Source: Desulfitibacter alkalitolerans DSM 16504
GTDB taxonomy: Bacteria; Bacillota; DSM-16504; Desulfitibacterales; Desulfitibacteraceae
DNA: 64,000 nucleotides
Assembly (NCBI RefSeq): GCF_000620305.1
Contig: NZ_JHVU01000021.1
Span: 124,001 to 188,000, forward strand
Direction of reading: 5' to 3'
Shown here: one piece after another, positions 42,515 to 50,756 of the stretch
Numbering within the stretch: position 1 is the stretch's first letter
Layout: each line of letters begins with the position of its first letter
Notes under the pieces: generated by a model
What the model was told of the DNA's origin: nothing
Databases searched by the model: none
What the model saw: only the letters and a program-made list of their open reading frames with translations
Translations under genes and position numbers: made by a program

Positions 42515-43992
42515 TTTCTTCTCCTTTTTGCCTGCCTTATCTTATCAAGGGGGCGCAAATATCTGGGTCTTGTATTTATACTTTTCATGGGCAGCCTTAT
42601 TAATGTATCCTTTACATCCTTAACCCTGAAGGGTCCATAAGGTGCAAAGTATGGTATACCAAAGGATTTTAACGAAGTTAGATGAATTAGAATAAATATC
42701 AAGCCTATAACTAGACCATAAAGGCCAAGTATGGCTGTAATAAATGTTAAAAGGAACCTTAATAACCGCAGACTGGCTCCCGCACTATAATTTGGAATGG
42801 CAATATTCCCGATAGTGGTGAGGGCTATTACTATTATTAATGAGGGGCTTACCAGGTTAGCAGAAACAGCAGCATCCCCTAGAACCAGTGCCCCAACAAT
42901 GCTTAATGTGGGTCCTATCTGACCAGGCAGTCTTATACTAGCCTCTCGGATGATTTCAACTGTAAACTCCATGGCTATGATTTCAACAATAGGCGGGAAG
43001 GGCACGTTAACCCTTCCCCCAGATATTGTTAATACTAACTCTGTAGGCAGCATTTCCGGATGATAACTTGAAAAGGCTATATAAAAAGCAGGAGTAACAA
43101 GACCTATAATACTGGCCAGGAAACGAAAGAACCTTAAGAAAGAACCATATAGGACCCTTTCATAATAATCCTCTGAAGAGATAAAAAATTCATTGAATAC
43201 TGCAGGTGCTATGAGAACCAAGGGAGTGCCGTCAGTAAATATGGCCACTCTCCCTTCTAACAAACTGGCAGCAACCTTGTCTGGCCTCTCTGTATAAAGA
43301 ATCTGGGGAAAAGGTGAAAAGGTGTTTTCCTCGATTAGTTGTTCAATGTAGCCAGATTCAAGTATTCCATCTATTTCAATGGTATCCAGACGTTTTTTAA
43401 TTTCAACCAGCAGGTCAGGCAGAACTATATCATCTATATACATAATGCTAAGAGAGGTATTTGATCTTTGACCCAAAATTACATTTTCTACTTTCAAGTT
43501 GTTATTCTTTATTCTTTTTCTCACTAAACTAATGTTTGTTTTAATACTCTCTGTAAAGGCATCTCTGGCTCCTCTGACTACAGTCTCTGTTGCTGGGTCA
43601 GTTACTGCCCTTTCGGCAATTTTTACAGCTTCAACAATAAGAATGTCATCCTCATTATCCTTGAGCAAAAGAGTATTGCCAGAGAATAGCTTGTTTAGAG
43701 CCTCATCTGCTGATCCAGTTAAAGAAATTTCCCCTACCGGCAGAATGCTGTCTTTTATATATCTAATGCTTAAAGACGTTTCAGAGAATCTAGCCTCCAA
43801 AAGGGGCCGGATAATCCTGTGCTCAATCATCTCTGTATCACTCAACTCTTCTATATATAACAAATGGTAAGAGGATTTTAAAATAGATAGATCCCTTACT
43901 ATTAAATCATCACATTTATCAGCCTTGTGTAATATGTACTGGAGCAAATGATCTTTCTTTTTTTTGTTCATGCTTAATCCAACTCTCAGCAA
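42508..43992 (-). CDS. spore germination protein GerAA-type
   Basis: 494 residues. The N-terminal soluble domain ends in TVVRGARDAFTESIKTNISL and VRKRIKNNNL, the family hallmark. Four or five C-terminal membrane segments contain VTPAFYIAFSSYHPEMLPTE and RLPGQIGPTLSIVGALVLGD. GerAA forms the ion channel of the germinant receptor. It is first in the AA-AB-AC operon, normally made in the forespore. Confidence 0.93.
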   Translation of the reverse strand: MLRVGLSMNKKKKDHLLQYILHKADKCDDLIVRDLSILKSSYHLLYIEELSDTEMIEHRIIRPLLEARFSETSLSIRYIKDSILPVGEISLTGSADEALNKLFSGNTLLLKDNEDDILIVEAVKIAERAVTDPATETVVRGARDAFTESIKTNISLVRKRIKNNNLKVENVILGQRSNTSLSIMYIDDIVLPDLLVEIKKRLDTIEIDGILESGYIEQLIEENTFSPFPQILYTERPDKVAASLLEGRVAIFTDGTPLVLIAPAVFNEFFISSEDYYERVLYGSFLRFFRFLASIIGLVTPAFYIAFSSYHPEMLPTELVLTISGGRVNVPFPPIVEIIAMEFTVEIIREASIRLPGQIGPTLSIVGALVLGDAAVSANLVSPSLIIVIALTTIGNIAIPNYSAGASLRLLRFLLTFITAILGLYGLVIGLIFILIHLTSLKSFGIPYFAPYGPFRVKDVKDTLIRLPMKSINTRPRYLRPLDKIRQAKRRRKW

Positions 43993-44143
43993 GCTATAGT
44001 ATTACTCTTAGTTTTGTTATATTTAGGGCTATTATTCATCTGTTTTTTATCCGAATAAAACTTGGGCTTAAGTTAAACAATATAGGGTAATATTACTATT
44101 TGGCCGAAGGCTTTAGGGTTTAATCTAAAGGGGGTTTTTTTCA

Positions 44144-44952
44144 TTGTTTGGCTTATTTAACAATAAAAAGAAAAAAATTAATATGCAAACGGAAAATACA
44201 GTACCTTTTAAGAACAGTCTGGAGGCAAATATTACATGGCTAAGAGAGAGATTATCAGACTGCTTCGACGTGGAATACAGGTCTATAAAAGTTGGGAAGG
44301 GCAGGCAGTTGGAAGGTTATCTTGTATTTTTTAATGGTCTGGTTGACACCACCACAATATCTGAAAGCATTTTAAAACCCTTAATATTAGTTGATTACGA
44401 AGCCCATGGCAAAAAGCCCATTCATGAAATAGTTTATGATCAGCTTATTGTGGTAGGTAGTGTAAATAAGGAAAAAGACCTGAACCTGTTTATCATGAAG
44501 CTGCTTTCAGGCCATGTAGGGTTATTGCTGGAAAATGAGAAAATTGGTTTCACCATTGAGGCCATAGGATGGAAAGAACGAAGTGTAGAGGCGCCAAAGA
44601 CCGAGACAGTAATTAAGGGACAGCATGTGGGCTTTACAGAAAATGTAAGGGTAAATACTTCTATAATCAGGTCAACCTGTTGGGGAATTTCCTAAATTTT
44701 GCTGTCTTTGGTTATATTTTTGTACTGGTGTTAGCCCAGGTGCTGGGCCTTAAGAGCTATAGACCCTTGGTAGCTCCCTCCTTTGCCGCCATGATTATTG
44801 CCAGCAATTTTACTGTAAATAGTTCTAATGAACTATTATACTTTTTAGATGGGTTTTTTCCCTTATTTACTATTCCATTACTTTACGGTTTGCCTTTACT
44901 GGTGCTGTGTACAGCAGTTATAAAAAATAAAACAAGGAAATACAAAAACTAG
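44144..44952 (+). pseudogene. remnant of a second gerA operon (gerAA' joined to 'gerAB)
   Basis: 44144-44695 encodes a TTG-started GerAA N-terminal domain ending TETVIKGQHVGFTENVRVNT then SIIRS, where it leaves the family. It then continues in another frame (44680-44952) as hydrophobic sequence (NFAVFGYIFVLVLAQVLGLK, FFPLFTIPLLYGLPLLVLCT and a basic tail) like the C-terminus of GerAB. The membrane part of gerAA and most of gerAB are missing. It is divergent from the intact operon, with only 151 bases between the two starts. Confidence 0.65.
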
Positions 44953-45431
44953 ATTTATTATGCTAATCTAGCCTTTTTTCTTGACAAGAAGCAGCTTTCC
45001 GGATGGTTATATGGAACAGGAGGACTTCCCCCATCCTTGATTGCCGGTAAAGATTCTATTATGAGGCTATGCAAAATGGAAAAAGGCAATTTGTAATCTA
45101 ACAAACCTTTACTATACAAAAACAGTTAAATTCTAAAATTGGCTTTAGATTGGCTTTATTTTCAGCGGTGCTAAAATTGGTTATTTAGTAGATTTAGTTA
45201 TAACCGCTTTTCTCTATGGAGCAGTAGTAACAATGGCAGCTGGTATGAGGGCAATTTTTGCACAGGAATTCGGACTAGCTAACACCCTGGGCAGAACTGT
45301 CTTGTTGGTTATTACCCTTATTAAAGAACAGATTTCAACAGATAATTATAGAAAGCCCGGTAAACGTAAGAGGGTAAAGAATAACTTTTACCCTCTTTTA
45401 GCAACCATCGATTATTTTAAATTAGCCTTTC
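44953..45431. other. decayed region with a possible YkvI-like remnant
   Basis: The frame from 45149 to about 45325 encodes a hydrophobic sequence (GAKIGYLVDLVITAFLYGAV then VTMAAGMRAIFAQEFGLANT) resembling the middle of YkvI-type membrane proteins, with no start site and no proper end. An imperfect AAGAGGGTAAA hairpin at 45368-45397 probably terminates the rubrerythrin gene on the minus strand. Confidence 0.35.
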
Positions 45432-45983
45432 TTATTTTTCAAAGTATCTTTTTAACAAACCGGCAAATGCCTGACCGTGACGGGCTTCATCCTTGCACAT
45501 TTCGTGGACAGTGTCATGTATAGCATCATAGCCTAGCTGCTTGGCCTTAACTGCAAGGTCCTTTTTGCCTTGACATGCTCCATGCTCTGCCTGAACTCTC
45601 ATCCAAAGATTAGTTTTGGTATCGGCTGCAACTACCTCTCCCAGGAGTTCAGCAAACTTTGCCGCATGCTCTGCTTCTTCAAAGGCAATTCTTTTATAAG
45701 CTTCAGCAACTTCAGGGTAACCCTCCCTGTCAGCCTGACGGCTCATTGCTAGATACATTCCCACCTCTGTACATTCGCCCATGAAGTTATCCTTAAGACC
45801 TTGAATAACCTCTGGATCTAAATCCTTTGCAACTCCAACCCTGTGCTCATCAGCATAAACCATATCTCCATCATCTTTTCTTTCTGTGAGCTTTGCAGCT
45901 GCAGCTCCACACTGGGCACACTTTTCTGGCATATCCTCTCCAGTATGGACAAATCCACAAATTGTACAAACATATTGTCTCAT
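45432..45983 (-). CDS. reverse rubrerythrin
   Basis: 183 residues. The rubredoxin-like domain is at the N-terminus ([23 protein letters not shown], two CxxC pairs) and the diiron four-helix domain follows ([47 protein letters not shown] with ExxH ligands). This order is that of the clostridial reverse rubrerythrins that reduce H2O2 and O2 with NADH-derived electrons. A Fur/PerR-type gene lies just upstream on the same strand, suggesting peroxide control. Confidence 0.93.
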   Translation of the reverse strand: MRQYVCTICGFVHTGEDMPEKCAQCGAAAAKLTERKDDGDMVYADEHRVGVAKDLDPEVIQGLKDNFMGECTEVGMYLAMSRQADREGYPEVAEAYKRIAFEEAEHAAKFAELLGEVVAADTKTNLWMRVQAEHGACQGKKDLAVKAKQLGYDAIHDTVHEMCKDEARHGQAFAGLLKRYFEK

Positions 45984-46005
45984 TTTAACAATTCCCCCTT
46001 ATTTA

Positions 46006-46431
46006 TTAGTTTTTATGTTTTTCAAGGCACTTACTGCAAGTACCTTTAAAATAAATATGGCTTTCATTGATTTTAAACTCATCTAAACCCTTAAGCTTCA
46101 TGTTGGTCATATCCAGCCAAACATCATATACCCTGCCGCACTCCAGGCATTTAAAATGTCCATGAATTGAAATATCAGCATCATACCTGGTCTCATTATC
46201 TTCAATAGTAATAAGCTGGATTATCTTCTTATCTAAAAAAAGCTTCAATGTGTTATATACGGTGGTTTTTGACAAGGTGGGTATTTCATTAACCAGGGCC
46301 TGATATATTTCATCTACAGTTGGATGACTTTTGTATTTTATCAAGTAATCATATATTTTCATCCTTTGATAGGAAGGCTTTATATTATTTTGTTTCAAAA
46401 ATTCCTCTATCTTAAATTCACTAGTCCCCAT
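46006..46431 (-). CDS. Fur-family regulator (PerR-like)
   Basis: 141 residues. Winged helix (IKPSYQRMKIYDYLIKYKSH, LSKTTVYNTLKLFLDKKIIQ) and dimerisation domain with HGHFKCLECGRVYDV and a C-terminal CSKC, giving the structural CxxC...CxxC zinc site. Placement next to reverse rubrerythrin favours PerR over Fur or Zur. A regulatory palindrome lies about 80 bases upstream. Confidence 0.9.
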   Translation of the reverse strand: MGTSEFKIEEFLKQNNIKPSYQRMKIYDYLIKYKSHPTVDEIYQALVNEIPTLSKTTVYNTLKLFLDKKIIQLITIEDNETRYDADISIHGHFKCLECGRVYDVWLDMTNMKLKGLDEFKINESHIYFKGTCSKCLEKHKN

Positions 46432-46510
46432 TTCCCCTTACCACCTTTACATTTTAATTGGCCTTAATGTAATATTTATTTCTTATTTGTACTTATTACA
46501 ATTTTATTTT

Positions 46511-46528
46511 AATTACACTTGTGTAATT
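46511..46528. promoter_or_regulatory. inverted repeat AATTACAC-TT-GTGTAATT
   Basis: An 8-2-8 perfect inverted repeat in the divergent region between the Fur-family gene and the flavin reductase gene. It is a candidate operator, possibly autoregulatory, though it is not the textbook PerR box. Confidence 0.45.
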
Positions 46529-46643
46529 TGTCAATAGGGAAAATAAAAAAACTCCTTTTATAATTTATATACATTTCTCTTGATAGTTACTTTTATTGTT
46601 GATACAGTATACTAGAGCAATTTGAAATATGGGAGGGAGACTA

Positions 46644-47342
46644 TTGGCAAATATAATTGGTATTAGTGCAGGCCGTAAAAACAAGGTAACAGAATCTGCT
46701 GTAAAGGCTATCCTGGAAGGAACTAATAAACCTTATGAGTTAATATCTTTGTCAGGCAAGTTAATTCGTCCTTGTGAAGCATGTAATGGATGTATAAAAA
46801 CCAATAGGTGTGTTTTAAAAGATGACTTTCAACCAATTGTCGAAAAGCTTTATAATGTAGATGGGCTAGTTTTTGGAGCTCCAACATACTGGAATCACAT
46901 GAACTCTAAGGCCCAGGCATTTTGGGAAAGACTCTGTTTTTCTGGAAGCCACAACAATGTATTCCCCCTTGCAGGGAAAACTGGAGTTATAGTATCTGTA
47001 CATGGTACAAATGAGGAACAGCGTTACACCCTAGATGGGCTAAAAATATACTTTGCTGACGCAAGAATTAGCGTTGCGGGAGAGCTGCTGGTACAGGGAG
47101 AATACGCTTGTTATACATGTGGGTATGGAAACTACTGTGCAGTTGGAGGCTTTATAGAGCTTTTCCCTCTGGGGACACCAATCACAAAGGACATTACTCC
47201 CTCCTTGACTAATCAAAGCCCAGGCATTTGTAATCTGCCAAACCATAAAAGAGATTTAAGTGAATCAGCCAGGCATTTGGGATCTGTATTTAGCAAGGTT
47301 ATTGACATTACCATAAAACAGCGGGACAATTTTTGCAGTTAA
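46644..47342 (+). CDS. NADPH-dependent FMN reductase / iron-sulfur flavoprotein
   Basis: About 232 residues from TTG 46644 (MANIIGISAGRKNKVTESAV); GGGAGGGAG lies five bases before it, while the in-frame ATG at 46629 precedes that site. Flavodoxin-like fold with GISAGRKNKVTES and FGAPTYWNHMNSKAQAFWER. The Cys-rich insert CEACNGCIKTNRC matches the iron-sulfur flavoprotein family of anaerobes. An additional CYTCGYGNYC segment near residue 170 is less usual. Confidence 0.85.
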   Translation: MANIIGISAGRKNKVTESAVKAILEGTNKPYELISLSGKLIRPCEACNGCIKTNRCVLKDDFQPIVEKLYNVDGLVFGAPTYWNHMNSKAQAFWERLCFSGSHNNVFPLAGKTGVIVSVHGTNEEQRYTLDGLKIYFADARISVAGELLVQGEYACYTCGYGNYCAVGGFIELFPLGTPITKDITPSLTNQSPGICNLPNHKRDLSESARHLGSVFSKVIDITIKQRDNFCS

Positions 47343-47359
47343 TTAGTTTTAATAAAAGA

Positions 47360-47400
47360 CTCCCTTTCAGCTTTTAAATGTATTGCTGGAAGGGAGCTTC
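47360..47400 (+). terminator. intrinsic terminator after the flavin reductase gene
   Basis: CTCCCTTTCAGC pairs with GCTGGAAGGGAG (one G-U pair), followed by CTTCTGCTT. It is 18 bases after the stop. Confidence 0.65.
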
Positions 47401-47447
47401 TGCTTAAAGAGTTAAAAAATGTAGTATATAGTATTGTGCAGATTAAA

Positions 47448-47592
47448 ACAAAACTTGGCTTGCGCTAGTAGTTCTAGCATTTTAATGCGTAGAAATACCA
47501 GTCCTAGCAGGGCGCCAAGTCCTTGACGTCGGCGGAAGCCTTAGTCTTTGTGAATACTATCTACCTTGTGGAACTTATACTTTCTGATAGTG
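47448..47592 (-). repeat. dispersed structured repeat, copy B
   Basis: 47532-47592 is identical to 2947-3007. On the minus strand CTTGGC (47514-47519) and GCCAAG (47454-47459) enclose a loop of 54 bases, against four in copy A, and are followed by TTTTGTTTT. The 355-base interval 47343-47697 holds no gene; this element and the upstream terminator are its only recognisable content. Confidence 0.7.
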
Positions 47593-47697
47593 CAATGAAA
47601 AGGTTTTTCCTTTCTAAATTCGACAAAATACGTGGTTTTCTTTAAAAACTTTCCAATATAGCATTCTGATTAAAATGAGGAAAGAAAAATAAATATG

Positions 47698-49551
47698 CTA
47701 GAAGGGGAAAAACATGGGCACTACCAGGACTGCAATTAACCCTATGATAATCTGTAGTGGAACCCCTACCCTCATAAAATCAGAAAATGTATATTTACCA
47801 GCTGCCATAACCATGGCATTAGGTGGGGTGGCTACAGGTGTAGCAAAAGCCATGCTGGCAGAGTATGCCACTGCCATGACCATTGGTACCGGGCTTACTC
47901 CCATTTCTTGAGCACTTAAAATTGCCACTGGAAATAGCAGAACTGCTGTGGCCGTGTTGCTTATGAATTGACTAAAAATAGAGGTAATGACATAAAGCCC
48001 TGCTAGTACAGCTAACGGACCAACTGCACCCAGGGAGGTAATTAGCTTATCAGACATAAAAGCCACGCCACCGGTTTTTTCTAGGGCTGTAGCCATGGGC
48101 AGCATACAGGCTATGAGTACAACAGTCTGCCAGTTTATTGAGCGATAAGCTTGATCTGTATGCCTAACACTTCCTGTTAAAATCATGAGCAGAGCAGTAA
48201 TTACTACAGTTATTACTGCAGGCAGCCACTCAAAAACCAACATTAGCAGCATCCATAAAAGAATAGCTCCGGCAACTGCAGAACGGAGAGATTGGTTCGC
48301 TGGCTCCGGAGGATGAGTTGCATGTCTGAGTACAACCATATCACTTTTTTCTTTAGATAACAGGTCAATGTCCTTCCATTTACCATAGACAAGCATTGCG
48401 TCACCATAATGAAGCTCATCATCCCTAGATGGGAGTCTTGGTTCTTGATATTGACGTTTTATTGACAAAACTGTCAGACCATATTTGTCTCTAAAGTGAA
48501 CATCTTTTAATGATTGGTTAATTAATCGGGACTGGGGAGTTAAAATAACCTCTGCTATATTTGTTTCCTTGAGCTGCAGTTGTCCCGGAGAAGTCAGCAC
48601 TAATTTCTCAACACCTGTTTCTTTAATAAATCTATTTATGGAAGCCTCAGCTGTGTAGACAAGTAAAATATCTTCTGCCTCAAGTAAATAGTTTGGATCT
48701 GCTGTCAGCTGGCGCGGAACAGTACCTGCAGCAAAGGGGAAGCGACCTTCCCCGTCTTTTTTTAATATCTCAAGGACAGTTACATCGTATTTGTTAGGCC
48801 ATCCCAGCTCCTTTAGCTTTTTACCAATAATATTATGACCCTTTGGCACCTGGATGTGGTGAATATTGGGCCCTATTTTATATTGTTCCAACAATTCTTT
48901 AAGATTGAATGCACCTGAGGCTTTAGGATCTTTTTCATGGGGTTTATTTAACCATTTTCGCCCAATAAACCATAGATAGGCTATGCCTGCTAAAAGAATT
49001 ATCAGGCCCACAGGAGTAAAAGCAAAAAAAGTTAAGGCTCCATAGCCATTGGCAATTAAGCTTTGCCTGGCAATAAGGTTTGGAGCTGTTCCAATTAACG
49101 TTAATGCCCCACCCATGCTGCTGGCAAAGGCAAGGGGCATTAAAAGCTTTCCGGGATGGAGATGCATCTGCCTGCTTAAGCTCACAACAACCGGCAGCAG
49201 TATGGCTACCGTTCCCGTATTGCTGATAAAACCGCTTAAAACGGCTACCACCAGCATCATGAAAACCATCATTTTGAATTCACTGTTTCCAGTCCATTTA
49301 ACCAGCAAATTCCCGGCTTTTTGAGCTAGACCAGTTTGAAATACTCCCTCTCCTACAATAAATAGTGCTGCTATCATTATTACCACATTATTAGAAAAGC
49401 CAGAAAGGGCCTCAGGCACAGTTAGCAGTCCAGCTAGATATAAGGCCAGTAGTGAACACAAGGCAACCAGGTCTGACCGAAAACGAGGAAGCAAAAAACA
49501 TATTGTAGTAACTATCAGAATCATAAAAACCAATTCCATTTCAGATAACAT
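47698..49551 (-). CDS. SLC13-family anion/Na+ symporter with two TrkA-C domains
   Basis: 617 residues. Ten or more membrane segments in two blocks (FISNTGTVAILLPVVVSLSR and ISNTATAVLLFPVAILSAQE, the paired SNT motifs of the DASS family), separated by two cytoplasmic TrkA_C-like domains (about 215-390; PKGHNIIGKKLKELGWPNKY, PQSRLINQSLKDVHFRDKYG). Proteins of this form move sulfate, dicarboxylates or citrate. The TrkA_C domains may bind a nucleotide. Substrate not determinable. Confidence 0.9.
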   Translation of the reverse strand: MLSEMELVFMILIVTTICFLLPRFRSDLVALCSLLALYLAGLLTVPEALSGFSNNVVIMIAALFIVGEGVFQTGLAQKAGNLLVKWTGNSEFKMMVFMMLVVAVLSGFISNTGTVAILLPVVVSLSRQMHLHPGKLLMPLAFASSMGGALTLIGTAPNLIARQSLIANGYGALTFFAFTPVGLIILLAGIAYLWFIGRKWLNKPHEKDPKASGAFNLKELLEQYKIGPNIHHIQVPKGHNIIGKKLKELGWPNKYDVTVLEILKKDGEGRFPFAAGTVPRQLTADPNYLLEAEDILLVYTAEASINRFIKETGVEKLVLTSPGQLQLKETNIAEVILTPQSRLINQSLKDVHFRDKYGLTVLSIKRQYQEPRLPSRDDELHYGDAMLVYGKWKDIDLLSKEKSDMVVLRHATHPPEPANQSLRSAVAGAILLWMLLMLVFEWLPAVITVVITALLMILTGSVRHTDQAYRSINWQTVVLIACMLPMATALEKTGGVAFMSDKLITSLGAVGPLAVLAGLYVITSIFSQFISNTATAVLLFPVAILSAQEMGVSPVPMVMAVAYSASMAFATPVATPPNAMVMAAGKYTFSDFMRVGVPLQIIIGLIAVLVVPMFFPF

Positions 49552-49648
49552 TAAATTACTATCCTCTCTTTTTGCTTTAAAATTTCTCTTTTATATTGCT
49601 ATTTCTAGTATGCACCTTCCCGGAAATCTTTATATATGCATGATAAGA

Positions 49649-50419
49649 CTAATAAACTACGGCAGTAGAGCCATTCTTACCATCAGATACTGTCTGTACA
49701 TAAAAGGTATTTAGGGATTGTTCCTCAGAGCCTATCAATGCTACATGGCCGCTGACACAAGCCCCCGACAGATCCCGTTTAAGCTTGCCTACCTGATATT
49801 TTAAAACATTAATTATTTCGTCCTGCTCATTATTTGACAAGCCATCCCATGCCTGGGTATCAAAGGTTATTGTTAAATCATTTTTTTCATTAAAACACGC
49901 GTCTTTAGCTAGGCCCTTTAGTACATCTCTCAGCATATTTTCATAGGCACTTTTTTTATCAGTTATTTGTATGTTATTAGGTGTTTTTTGTTTTGCCTTT
50001 TTGGGAATTTTCTCTTTTACAACAGGAGGTATGATTACTGTTTCTGATACATTATGTGCATCTAACTCTTCTTTATGCGCATCTGGCTGTTCTTTTTCCC
50101 CTGTTAATGACAATGATTCTTGGACCTCATTAGCTTCATTAGTATCTTTAGGTTCAGCAATTTCTTTAGTTTCAGCAATTTCTTTAGTTTCAGCAATTTC
50201 TTTAGTTTCAGCACTATATTCATGCTTGGTTAATTTTAAAAGCTCTCCTATTTCCCATTCATCCTGGGCTCTTTTTAAAAGCTCTTCTATTTCACCAGGT
50301 AAATCTGAATGATTTATTAATTTTAATGCTTCCCTTGATATATCAATAATTTCTTTAAACTCCCCATCTTCAAATTTACTTTTTAGCAGTAAAAAAGCTA
50401 ATGCGTTAATATAGTTCAA
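49649..50419 (-). CDS. hypothetical acidic protein with AETKEI repeats
   Basis: 256 residues, TTG start after GGAGAG. The N-terminal third is helical, the middle has the hexapeptide AETKEI three times in tandem and then an acidic low-complexity region, and the C-terminal 95 residues form a compact domain (NDLTITFDTQAWDGLSNNEQ, SGACVSGHVALIGSEEQSLN). No signal peptide. I do not recognise any domain. It lies alone between a transporter gene and a divergent GltB-like gene. Confidence 0.7.
   Translation of the reverse strand: MNYINALAFLLLKSKFEDGEFKEIIDISREALKLINHSDLPGEIEELLKRAQDEWEIGELLKLTKHEYSAETKEIAETKEIAETKEIAEPKDTNEANEVQESLSLTGEKEQPDAHKEELDAHNVSETVIIPPVVKEKIPKKAKQKTPNNIQITDKKSAYENMLRDVLKGLAKDACFNEKNDLTITFDTQAWDGLSNNEQDEIINVLKYQVGKLKRDLSGACVSGHVALIGSEEQSLNTFYVQTVSDGKNGSTAVVY
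50157..50210. repeat. three tandem 18-base repeats inside the hypothetical gene
   Basis: GCAATTTCTTTAGTTTCA occurs three times without mismatch, encoding AETKEI units on the minus strand. Perfect identity suggests recent expansion. Confidence 0.9.
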
Positions 50420-50575
50420 GGAAACACACTCTCCTTAGTGGCACTAACCAAAAATACCTTTTAATACTTAAATATTCTTGTTAATTTTTCTACATCCTTT
50501 TTTTGTTGATATAAAATTTCAAGAATAATAAAAAATCGTAAAAAACATGATATAAATTAACAGATAATTTTAGCT

Positions 50576-50603
50576 TTGCAAATCCATCACAGCATGTTAT
50601 AAT
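50576..50603 (+). promoter_or_regulatory. sigma-70-type promoter
   Basis: TTGCAA (50576-50581) and TATAAT (50598-50603) with a 16-base spacer. Transcription would begin near 50610 and enter the hairpin listed next. Confidence 0.6.
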
Positions 50604-50631
50604 ATTAAAAAAATATTCTTGGGGCAAAGAT

Positions 50632-50671
50632 GTCCATGGAATTTAGGAGGCTAAATTCCATGGACTTTTTT
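50632..50671 (+). terminator. leader hairpin with T tract (attenuator or small-RNA terminator)
   Basis: GTCCATGGAATTTA (50632-50645) pairs perfectly with 50652-50665 around the loop GGAGGC and runs into six T residues. No gene ends upstream on this strand, so it terminates a transcript of about 60 bases that begins at the promoter above, 85 bases ahead of the GltB-domain gene. Confidence 0.7.
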
Positions 50672-50756
50672 AGTTTAAAAATGAAGTAAGCTGCTGTCAC
50701 TCAACTATACCAGTTAATTCTGGCTAATAATTAATATTTTATTTGGAGGGTTTTAT

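Noticed and set aside
45233-45523. 96-codon frame running into the rubrerythrin gene
   Set aside because: Only its first 30 codons resemble a membrane protein; the rest crosses a terminator and is antisense to rubrerythrin.
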